Source of the DNA: an uncultured Bacilli bacterium
GTDB lineage: Bacteria; Bacillota_I; Bacilli_A; RF39; UBA660
DNA: 26,193 nt
Direction of reading: 5' to 3'
Assembly (NCBI GenBank): GCA_947625715.1
Contig: CANQPR010000007.1
Location: 1 to 26,193 of the forward strand
Position numbers and translations under genes: made by a program. The notes below the pieces were generated by a model, which saw nothing but the letters and a program-made list of their open reading frames with translations, was not told the DNA's origin and searched no databases. Below, in pieces: positions 7,077 to 13,470 of this stretch (its first letter is position 1; each line of letters opens with the position of its first letter).

Positions 7077-7092
7077 TGTAATTAAACATTGA
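7065..7092 (-). terminator. Intrinsic terminator of the ychF unit
   Basis: Minus-strand arms TCAATGT (7086-7092) and ACATTGA (7073-7079) form a 7-bp stem with a 6-base loop, then eight Ts (complement of 7065-7072). The stop codon of ychF (7082-7084) lies in the loop. Confidence 0.8.
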
Positions 7093-8185
7093 AACGAAAA
7101 TATACTATATCTCCATCTTGCATTACATAATCTTTTCCCTCTAAATAAAGTTTTCCTGATTCTCTAACTTTTTTTTCATCTTTTAATTGTTCTAAATCAT
7201 TAAATTTCATAATTTCAGCTTTGATAAAGCCTCTTTCTATATCAGAGTGAATTAAACCGGCAGCCTTTTTAGCAATCATTCCTTTTTTAAATGTCCAAGC
7301 TCTACATTCATCTTTTCCAACTGTAAAAAAGGTTTCTAATCCAAGTAAATGGTAAGTTGCAAATATAAGTTTATCTAAGCCACTACTATTTAATCCCATA
7401 TCTTTTAAGAAAGCTAATTTATCACTTTCTTCTAATTCTGATAATTCACTTTCCATTTTTGCACACATTACTATAACACTTGCATTATCTTTTTGAACGT
7501 ATTCTTTGACTTTTTTGGTATATACATTACCTTCTATAACAGCATCTTCTTCATTAACATTGGTAACATATATAATGGGTTTAAAAGTTATTAAGTTGTA
7601 GCTTTTTAATAATAGGCGTTCTTCTTCTGTAAAATCATCTATTCTTCTTAAAGGGATGTTTTGACTTAGGGCATCTCTACATTTTTCTAATAAATGACAT
7701 TCTAAAACAATTTCTTTATCTTTTGTAGTTTGGGCTTTTTTTAAAATTTTGTTTAAACGATTTAAAACAATTTCTAAATCAGATAAAATAAGTTCTGTAT
7801 TAATAATATCAATGTCTCTGATGGGGTCGATATCATTTAAAACATGAATAATATTTTCATCTACAAAACATCTTACGACTTCCACGATTGCATCGACTTC
7901 TCGAATATGAGCTAAAAATTTATTGCCTAGTCCTTCTCCTTTACTGGCACCTTTAACTAGCCCCGCTATATCGGTAAATTCAAAAGTAGTAGGCACAGTA
8001 TTTTTAGGTAAATATAAGTTTTCTAAAAATTCAAGTCTCGTATCGGGAACCGTTACAACACCGACATTAGGGTCAATAGTTGCAAATGGATAATTGGCCG
8101 CTAAAATATGTTTTTTAGTAATGGCATTAAAAAGGGTTGATTTACCAACATTTGGTAACCCAACAATTCCAGCTTTTAAAGACAT
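7082..8185 (-). CDS. ychF: Ribosome-binding ATPase YchF (OBG family)
   Basis: A 367-aa P-loop protein, the usual length of YchF/EngD. The P-loop GLPNVGKS is at residues 9-16, followed by 'NYPFATIDPNVGVV', the YchF signature. 'DIAGLVKGASKGEGLGN' is switch II. 'YVTNVNEED' carries the NxxE motif that replaces NKxD and gives ATP preference. The C-terminal 80 residues form the TGS domain ('FTVGKDECRAWT' to the end). It binds the ribosome near the A site and affects translation and stress responses. The ATG at 8185 has AAAGGAG eight bases upstream; the longer frame to 8224 overlaps the transporter gene and lacks a site. It is the last gene of the parA-parB cluster, as in Bacillus subtilis (soj-spo0J ... 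yyzM-yyaF). Confidence 0.96.
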   Translation of the reverse strand: MSLKAGIVGLPNVGKSTLFNAITKKHILAANYPFATIDPNVGVVTVPDTRLEFLENLYLPKNTVPTTFEFTDIAGLVKGASKGEGLGNKFLAHIREVDAIVEVVRCFVDENIIHVLNDIDPIRDIDIINTELILSDLEIVLNRLNKILKKAQTTKDKEIVLECHLLEKCRDALSQNIPLRRIDDFTEEERLLLKSYNLITFKPIIYVTNVNEEDAVIEGNVYTKKVKEYVQKDNASVIVMCAKMESELSELEESDKLAFLKDMGLNSSGLDKLIFATYHLLGLETFFTVGKDECRAWTFKKGMIAKKAAGLIHSDIERGFIKAEIMKFNDLEQLKDEKKVRESGKLYLEGKDYVMQDGDIVYFRFNV

Positions 8186-8204
8186 AGTAAGTCTCCTTTC
8201 TAAA

Positions 8205-9737
8205 TCACAAAACAGTCGACCCATTTATTCCTAGTGGCATTCCAATAACATACCATATAATAATCAAAGTTAATAATATTAAGAAGGTAATTACACTATA
8301 GGGTAATTGGTATTTTATAGCTTCAATTATACCCACTGACTTATCTTCATTATATTTATTTAAAATAGCTAAATAAACAACAAAATAAGCCATAAACGGT
8401 GTTAATCCCATGGAAACACTTTCTCCAAATCTAAATATAACTTGTGCAAATTCAGGTGTTATACCAGCATTCATAAAAATAGGTACTACAACTGGCGCTA
8501 AAATTGACCATTTAGTAATGGAAGTAGGAACAAATATTGTTGTAACTATTGAAACTAAAAACAATAATATTATTAATGGTAAACCACTAAAAGGGACATT
8601 AGAAATTAATTTAGCACATGATGCTACAACTATAGTTCCAATATTAGTTTGTTTAAAGACACTAATAAATAATGAAGCAAAGAAAATTAAGATAAGGGTA
8701 TTTCCTATTCCATCTAAAGAATGTCCTAATGTATCAACAAAATCACGATGATTTTTTATTGTTTTAGCACCAATTCCATAGAACAATCCTAATATTATAA
8801 AAAACATTGTAACTATAAATATAAAACCATTTGAGAAAAAGGAATTATAACTAAATAATTTATCAATAAAAAATGTTTGGGTATTATCTAGTAAAGCTCC
8901 TGAAAATGGTAACCCAGGAATAATGTTATATAGGAAAACTAAAACATATAAAGTCGCGGCAAAAAAAGCAAATAATAAGCCTCTAACTTGTCTTTTTTCA
9001 ATAATTGTTTCTTCTTTTTCTTCTTCACTAACTTGATATTTACCAAGTTTTTCTGCAACGTATTTTTCTGTTACCCAACTAATAGCTAGCGCTAAAACAA
9101 TTACTGCAACACCCATTATTAACACCGAACTAATTGTTGCTAGGGTATAACTACTATCAATTACTTTGGACGCTAATAAAGTTTCTGATAACAAAGAAGA
9201 ATCAACACTTGTAAAAATAAAACTAATTCCTTGCCCACAAGTAAGACCTGCAAATGTTGCTAATATTCCTAATTTGGGATTACGCTTACCATATTTAAAT
9301 ATAGTCGCTCCAATTGGCAATAAAACAATATATGATAAATCACCAAATATACTTGATATAATACTAACTAAGACTAATAAAAACGTTACAGTATTTCTTT
9401 TTAATTTTTTTGTTATTGTTGTAATGAAAGTTTTTAAAAAGCCACTTTTTTCCATTACTCCATAGCCAATTAAAAGGATAATAAAACTACTTAAAGGAGC
9501 AAAATTCATAAAATTAGACACTGTTGAACTAAAGATATATTTTATGCCACTTAAATTTAATAAGGAAGTAACATTAACTAATTCTTGCGAATATTCTAAA
9601 GATGTTTTATTTATTTTATATGTAACTTCACCAACTCCAAGTAAGTATAATATACCACTTATAATTATTACAACCGCTGTGTAGATTAAAAAAGTCATTA
9701 TTGGATGTAATTTAAGTTTTTCTTTGGCTTTTTTCAT
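8205..9737 (-). CDS. AbgT-family transporter
   Basis: A 510-aa transporter with many hydrophobic segments. The N-terminus 'HPIMTFLIYTAVVIIISGILYLLGVGEVTY', the internal 'GYGVMEKSGFLKTFI', the stretch 'DLSYIVLLPIGATIFK' and the C-terminal 'PTSITKWSILAPVVVPIFM' and 'RFGESVSMGLTPFMAYFVVYLAIL' are typical of the AbgT family, whose members export sulfonamides or import p-aminobenzoyl-glutamate. Substrate here is unknown. Its ATG directly abuts the stop of the DUF951 gene, with AGGTGA inside that gene as ribosome site, so it is translationally coupled. Its insertion between the DUF951 gene and ychF differs from the Bacillus order. Confidence 0.9.
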   Translation of the reverse strand: MKKAKEKLKLHPIMTFLIYTAVVIIISGILYLLGVGEVTYKINKTSLEYSQELVNVTSLLNLSGIKYIFSSTVSNFMNFAPLSSFIILLIGYGVMEKSGFLKTFITTITKKLKRNTVTFLLVLVSIISSIFGDLSYIVLLPIGATIFKYGKRNPKLGILATFAGLTCGQGISFIFTSVDSSLLSETLLASKVIDSSYTLATISSVLIMGVAVIVLALAISWVTEKYVAEKLGKYQVSEEEKEETIIEKRQVRGLLFAFFAATLYVLVFLYNIIPGLPFSGALLDNTQTFFIDKLFSYNSFFSNGFIFIVTMFFIILGLFYGIGAKTIKNHRDFVDTLGHSLDGIGNTLILIFFASLFISVFKQTNIGTIVVASCAKLISNVPFSGLPLIILLFLVSIVTTIFVPTSITKWSILAPVVVPIFMNAGITPEFAQVIFRFGESVSMGLTPFMAYFVVYLAILNKYNEDKSVGIIEAIKYQLPYSVITFLILLTLIIIWYVIGMPLGINGSTVL

Positions 9738-9929
9738 TTAGTTTTCACCTACCACTTTTTTCAATTTTCTTTCAAATTCTAATCGGTCCATCATTATTTG
9801 TCGATGACAATTTGCACAAACCAATTTAATATCAACACCAACTCTTGTTATAATCCAATCATTAGTTTTACAAGCATGTGGTTTTTTCATTATAACATGA
9901 TCATTTAATTTATACAATTTCTTTTCCAT
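9738..9929 (-). CDS. DUF951 family small protein (YyzM-like)
   Basis: A 63-aa protein matching the DUF951 pattern: an N-terminal 'LNDHVIMKKPHACKTNDWIITRVGVDIKLVCANC' region, with cysteines at 20, 38 and 41 that may bind a metal, and a basic C-terminal helix. Family members almost always sit next to ychF or the soj/spo0J cluster, as here. Function unknown; a nucleic-acid or ribosome role is often guessed. The ATG at 9929 lies inside the end of the MscS gene (20-base overlap), with AGGTG just upstream. Confidence 0.9.
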   Translation of the reverse strand: MEKKLYKLNDHVIMKKPHACKTNDWIITRVGVDIKLVCANCHRQIMMDRLEFERKLKKVVGEN

Positions 9930-10719
9930 GATGCACCTCTACTTGGGTATATGGTATTTTTATATTTTCTTTTTCATATGCTTCTTTTATCATTTTATTA
10001 ACAGTTCGTTTTATATCCCATCTATCACTTTGTTTGCAAAATATTACTATGCTATATAAAATACTTGAATCACTAAAACTTTCAATTCCCATATATTTAC
10101 TATCTCCATAAACATGTGGTAATTTTTTTGCTTCATCAACTACACTTTTTAATATTTTTTCAACTTTCTGACAATCTTCTTCATAAGCCGTTGGAACATC
10201 AATTTTTACTCCTGCTCTTTCTTGACTTAAATTAGTTATTGATGAGACTGTATGATTAGGAAAGATTAAAACTTCTCCTGCTAAATTTTTAATTTTGGTA
10301 CTTTTTAAACTTAAATCTATTACTTCACCGGTGAAACCATTAATGGTTACCGTATCTCCTATTACATAATAATTATCAGTTATAATGCTTATTCCTCGCA
10401 TAAAATCTTGGGCTGTTTCTTGCAAAGCAAAACCAAGTACTACTCCAGCAACTCCTAAAGAAGCAACAATGCTTGCCGTATCCACTCCATATATTTCTAA
10501 AATCATTACTATTACAATAATAGCTATAAGAGTTTTAAAAATATTAGTTGTTAATTCAATAATTGTGGCTCTTCTTTTTTGCTCAAAAGTTGTACGACCA
10601 CGATTTAATATTTTTTTGACAACTGATTTTATAATTTTAAAAATTATATATCCAAAAGTAATAATAATTATTGGTAAAATAACTTTTCGCTGTAATAAAA
10701 AATCCAAAAATTTTTTCAT
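9910..10719 (-). CDS. Small-conductance mechanosensitive channel (MscS family)
   Basis: A 269-aa MscS-type channel. There is a first membrane helix (about 12-34), a second (about 55-78), and the pore helix and its continuation 'GVVLGFALQETAQDFMRGISIITDNYYVIGDTV' (about 95-127), where alternating Gly/Ala line the pore and lead into the beta domain ('VNGFTGEVIDLSLKSTKI', the MscS signature). The C-terminal alpha/beta domain fills the rest. It releases solutes during hypo-osmotic shock. Start and parB stop overlap by one base (TAATG), with AGAGGGGG as ribosome site, so it is co-translated with parB. Confidence 0.93.
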   Translation of the reverse strand: MKKFLDFLLQRKVILPIIIITFGYIIFKIIKSVVKKILNRGRTTFEQKRRATIIELTTNIFKTLIAIIVIVMILEIYGVDTASIVASLGVAGVVLGFALQETAQDFMRGISIITDNYYVIGDTVTINGFTGEVIDLSLKSTKIKNLAGEVLIFPNHTVSSITNLSQERAGVKIDVPTAYEEDCQKVEKILKSVVDEAKKLPHVYGDSKYMGIESFSDSSILYSIVIFCKQSDRWDIKRTVNKMIKEAYEKENIKIPYTQVEVHHGKEIV

Positions 10720-11609
10720 TAAACCCCCTCTATTCTTATGCCAATTTCTTCTAATATTCTTTCTAAATCACCACTATCAGTAAAAGAAATTTCCATTTTC
10801 TTATCTTTAATTTTAACTTTTGTTCCAAATTTTTCTTGTAATAATCGTTCATAAATTGAATTACGAATACTTTCTGTCGTTTTAATTCTTTTTTGAACTT
10901 GTTTTTTAGGAATTGATTTTTCCGTAATTATTTTTTCTAAATCTCTAACACTTAAGCCTTCATCAACAGCTTGATTTGCTAGTTCATTAATAGTGTCTTC
11001 ATCTAGGATTTTACTAAGGGCTCTTGCATGACCCATTGATAATTTTTTGTTTTCAACTAACGTTTTTGTTTTGCTGGGTAAATTTAATAATCCTAAAATG
11101 TTTGTTACATAACTTCGACTTTTACCAAATTTTTTAGCAAATTGTTCTTGAGTGTAATTACCTAAATTAATGATACTTTGATAAGCCATAGCTTCTTCAA
11201 TTGGATTTAAATCTTCTCTTTGAATATTTTCTAATAGGGCTACTTCCATCATTTGTTGGTCTGTATAATTTTTGATTATAGCCGGTATTGTTTTTAAACC
11301 CGCAATCTTAGCCGCCTTTGTTCTTCGCTCACCCGCTACTAATTCATAACCTTTAATACTTTTTTTTACAATTATTGGTTCAATAATCCCATGTTCTTTT
11401 ATTGACTGAGCAATTTCATTTAATGAATCTTCATCAAAGTGTTTCCTAGGTTGGTAAGGATTACTTCTAATTTCATCTATATTAATTTCCAATATATCTG
11501 TTTTTTTAGCACTATCAACAATTTCTTTTGTATAATCTTGAAAATTAATAACTTCATTAGAAAAAAGTTGTTCTAATCCCTTTCCTAAAGCCTTACGCTT
11601 AGTCTCCAT
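10719..11609 (-). CDS. parB: Chromosome-partitioning protein ParB/Spo0J
   Basis: A 296-aa ParB. 'ALGKGLEQLFSNE' (about 7-19) is the usual N-terminal ParA-interacting end. The CTPase/ParB-like domain follows: 'IRSNPYQPRKHFDEDSL' (C-box-like start), 'ELVAGERRTKAAKIAG' (GERR CTP-binding box, near 107-122) and 'ENIQREDLNPIEEA' . A helix-turn-helix of the KorB type is seen as 'YTQEQFAKKFGKSRSYVTNIL', and the C-terminus is the dimer domain. It loads as a CTP clamp at parS sites near oriC. It overlaps parA by 11 bases. Spo0J rather than Noc is supported by its pairing with parA and the downstream genes. No parS palindrome was found in the window. Confidence 0.95.
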   Translation of the reverse strand: METKRKALGKGLEQLFSNEVINFQDYTKEIVDSAKKTDILEINIDEIRSNPYQPRKHFDEDSLNEIAQSIKEHGIIEPIIVKKSIKGYELVAGERRTKAAKIAGLKTIPAIIKNYTDQQMMEVALLENIQREDLNPIEEAMAYQSIINLGNYTQEQFAKKFGKSRSYVTNILGLLNLPSKTKTLVENKKLSMGHARALSKILDEDTINELANQAVDEGLSVRDLEKIITEKSIPKKQVQKRIKTTESIRNSIYERLLQEKFGTKVKIKDKKMEISFTDSGDLERILEEIGIRIEGV

Positions 11610-12384
11610 TTCTATTAATCACTTCCTTTGCTAAATTCTCATAAGCTAGAGTCGCTCTTGAAGTCGGATCATAATCACTAATTGGTTTACCATGGCTAGG
11701 AGCTTCAACCAATCTAACAAGTCTTGGAATAATTGTATTGAAAACTTTGGATTTAAAGCATTTTCTTACTTCTTCGATTATTTCTAAACCAATATTTGTC
11801 CGTCCATCTAACATTGTTAATAAAACGCCTTCTATTCTAAGTTCTGTATTCATATTATTTTGAACAAGAATAATTGAATTTAACAATTGAGCTATTCCCT
11901 CTAATGCAAAATATTCACATTGAACCGGAATAATTACTGAATCACTAGCAACTAAAGCATTCATTGTTGAAATACCCAAAGATGGTTGACAATCAATTAT
12001 AATGAAATCATATTGGTCTTTTATCAATGCTAAACTTTCTTTTAATTGTTCATTTTGTTTAAAACTTGTATCTTCTAACATTTTCTTTACAAATTCAACA
12101 TCTACACCAGCCAAATTAATTGTTGATGGAATAATAGACAAATTTTTAAATTTTGTTTTTATTATTGCATCTTTTATATCACACTTTTTTGTTATAACAT
12201 CATATATATCCGCTTCAAAATCATTAGTATTTAAACCCAATCCATTGGAAGCATTTCCTTGGGGATCTAAATCAATTAAAAGCGTTTTTTTTCCTTCTTT
12301 TCCTAAGGCAGCAGCTAGATTAATACTAGTAGTAGTCTTACCAACGCCACCTTTTTGATTTACTAATGAAATAATCTTTGCCAT
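11599..12384 (-). CDS. parA: Chromosome-partitioning ATPase ParA/Soj
   Basis: A 261-aa ParA. The deviant Walker A box KGGVGKTT is at residues 10-17, followed by 'LIDLDPQGNASNGLG' (Walker A', near 37-51), 'DFIIIDCQPSLG' (Walker B, near 110-121) and the C-terminal DNA-binding basic patch 'RLVRLVEAPSHGKPI'. It forms an ATP-dependent DNA-bound dimer that drives origin segregation with ParB and regulates DnaA in Bacillus. The ATG at 12384 has AAGGTGG upstream and a promoter with an extended -10 at 12414-12442. First gene of the parA-parB-mscS-DUF951-abgT-ychF unit. Confidence 0.96.
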   Translation of the reverse strand: MAKIISLVNQKGGVGKTTTSINLAAALGKEGKKTLLIDLDPQGNASNGLGLNTNDFEADIYDVITKKCDIKDAIIKTKFKNLSIIPSTINLAGVDVEFVKKMLEDTSFKQNEQLKESLALIKDQYDFIIIDCQPSLGISTMNALVASDSVIIPVQCEYFALEGIAQLLNSIILVQNNMNTELRIEGVLLTMLDGRTNIGLEIIEEVRKCFKSKVFNTIIPRLVRLVEAPSHGKPISDYDPTSRATLAYENLAKEVINRNGD

Positions 12385-12413
12385 AATACCACCTTATTTC
12401 TAACACTAGGAAT

Positions 12414-12442
12414 ATTTTAACACAAAGTATTTATTTTGTCTT
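12414..12442 (-). promoter_or_regulatory. Promoter of the parA-parB unit
   Basis: AAGACA (12437-12442) and TAAAAT (12414-12419) with a 17-base spacer that ends in TG-T, giving an extended -10. It lies 30 bases before the parA ATG, and its -35 touches the stop codon of the 150-aa gene upstream. Confidence 0.6.
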
Positions 12443-12894
12443 TATAAATTAACAGGTTTTTGCATTAATCTTTTTTTATAAAAATAATTTTTAATTTTAC
12501 TATAATTTTTTTCAATAGTAAGCAAATTTTGTTGACTAAAAGATTTTGTCTTTGATAAAAAGCTAATAAATTCTCTAGGATTATCTTTTTTTAGTAATCT
12601 AACAAACTGTAAGAAATGATGTTCACTAGCCGTGTAATTATTTACTGGCAAATCATAGATATGTTTGTAAGCTAATTCAAAATTAATTTCATAATATATG
12701 GCGTCTAAATAACAACATTTTCTTATGCAAACTTCATCTTTTGAGTGTAAATTATAATTTACAACCATTTGGGTGCACGGCAAATTTTTAGCTTCTTTTT
12801 CTGACAAATAATTTTTTAAATCGTTGGTCATATAATAATCAAATTTTAAATTATCATTTATAAAAAGATAAATATGTTTCAGTGGTAAATTCAT
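12442..12894 (-). CDS. Unrecognised 150-aa soluble protein between the T7SS and parA
   Basis: The ATG at 12894 follows a very strong site, AAAGGAGG, with five bases between; an in-frame ATG at 12912 lies upstream of that site and overlaps it, so I reject it. The protein has no signal or membrane segment. It contains several aromatic-rich stretches (HIYLFINDNLKFDYYM, YYEINFELAYKHIY), a cysteine cluster 'CIRKCC' near residue 70 together with another Cys about 24 residues earlier, and a basic C-terminus (about 120-150). The three to four cysteines could bind metal, but the spacing is not a classical zinc finger. No family recognised. It lies 306 bases downstream of esaB on the same strand, and read-through from the T7SS unit is possible because no T-tailed terminator separates them. 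Confidence 0.65.
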   Translation of the reverse strand: MNLPLKHIYLFINDNLKFDYYMTNDLKNYLSEKEAKNLPCTQMVVNYNLHSKDEVCIRKCCYLDAIYYEINFELAYKHIYDLPVNNYTASEHHFLQFVRLLKKDNPREFISFLSKTKSFSQQNLLTIEKNYSKIKNYFYKKRLMQKPVNL

Positions 12895-12930
12895 TTTTTC
12901 CTCCTTTCGCATTCATTGAAACATAAAAAA

Positions 12931-13029
12931 AATAATTTGACAAATTACCAAGTTAATAAATTCGTTTGCTTTTCTTTTCAAAATTTACTTAAATTTGGCA
13001 TATTAAAAAAGATAATTTATCAAATTATT
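12931..13029. repeat. Inverted pair of 17-bp palindromic elements in the 306-base gap
   Basis: The segments 12931-12947 and 13013-13029 are inverted copies of each other with 16 of 17 bases matching. The first contains a perfect 15-bp palindrome with a single centre base (TAATTTG-A-CAAATTA); the second is nearly palindromic. Their centres are about 80 bases apart, in front of the 150-aa gene. Two-operator DNA binding or a long RNA stem are both possible; the extreme AT content means chance must be considered. Apart from this and the pseudoknot at 13135-13199, I see nothing recognisable in the gap 12895-13200. Confidence 0.4.
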
Positions 13030-13134
13030 GTATAGTTTTCGATTTTTTTCACTTTTATTTTAAATTTTTGAAAAATTTTTTTAACACCTAACCAATGTCA
13101 TGTCATAGAACTTTAATTTGCATCACTTATTTTT

Positions 13135-13199
13135 ATATGATATCTTTTAGTTGTAAGGAAGATTTCATATCATATTACCAAAAACTTTCTTCCTTACAA
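13135..13199 (-). other. Possible H-type RNA pseudoknot directly after the esaB stop codon
   Basis: On the minus strand a perfect 12-bp stem (13188-13199 with 13151-13162) begins one base after the esaB stop codon. Its 25-base loop contains ATATGATAT (13167-13175), which is perfectly complementary to ATATCATAT just downstream (13135-13143). The order stem 1 arm, 12-base loop, stem 2 arm, 4-base loop, stem 1 arm, 7-base loop, stem 2 arm is that of an H-type pseudoknot. There is no T-run, so it is not a standard terminator. It could protect the 3' end of the essC-esaB message or control read-through to the 150-aa gene. The repeats are symmetric, so a DNA-level role cannot be excluded. Confidence 0.45.
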
Positions 13200-13200
13200 T

Positions 13201-13461
13201 TTATTTAGATAAAATCACTAGCCGTGTTCCATTTCTTATATCTGTGTTATATAACAATTTATTATTATCATACAATTCCAAAGATTCCGCATTATATAAT
13301 TTATTTGTATTATTAATAGGAAATGATTTTTGACTCAATTCATTAATAGCTTTATTTAATAAGCCTACAATTGTGCCAATCTTTTTATTAATTGGTAATA
13401 ACACATTATAACTAGTATTAATTTCTGGTACTACTAATTTAACAATTACTTTATTATTCAT
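13201..13461 (-). CDS. esaB: YukD/EsaB-like ubiquitin-fold protein of the type VII secretion system
   Basis: An 86-aa protein with a ubiquitin-like layout: a first strand pair 'KVIVKLVVPEINTSYNVLLPI', a helix 'TIVGLLNKAINEL' and late strands ending in 'RNGTRLVIL', the typical end of YukD/EsaB proteins. The ATG at 13461 is preceded by AGAGG; the in-frame GTG at 13467 is part of that ribosome site. It follows essC by nine bases in the same unit. In Staphylococcus, EsaB is a small cytosolic component needed for secretion, probably acting through the EssC ATPase. The assignment rests on fold pattern plus the essC context. Confidence 0.8.
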   Translation of the reverse strand: MNNKVIVKLVVPEINTSYNVLLPINKKIGTIVGLLNKAINELSQKSFPINNTNKLYNAESLELYDNNKLLYNTDIRNGTRLVILSK

Positions 13462-13470
13462 ATTCACCTC

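Noticed and set aside
10719..12930. parS site near parA-parB
   Set aside because: I looked for a TGTTTCACGTGAAACA-like palindrome and found none in the window; the GAAACA at about 12918 has no matching half.
13046..13085. Possible terminator in the A/T-rich stretch near 13070
   Set aside because: The self-complementary A/T runs have no GC in the stem and are expected by chance in such DNA.
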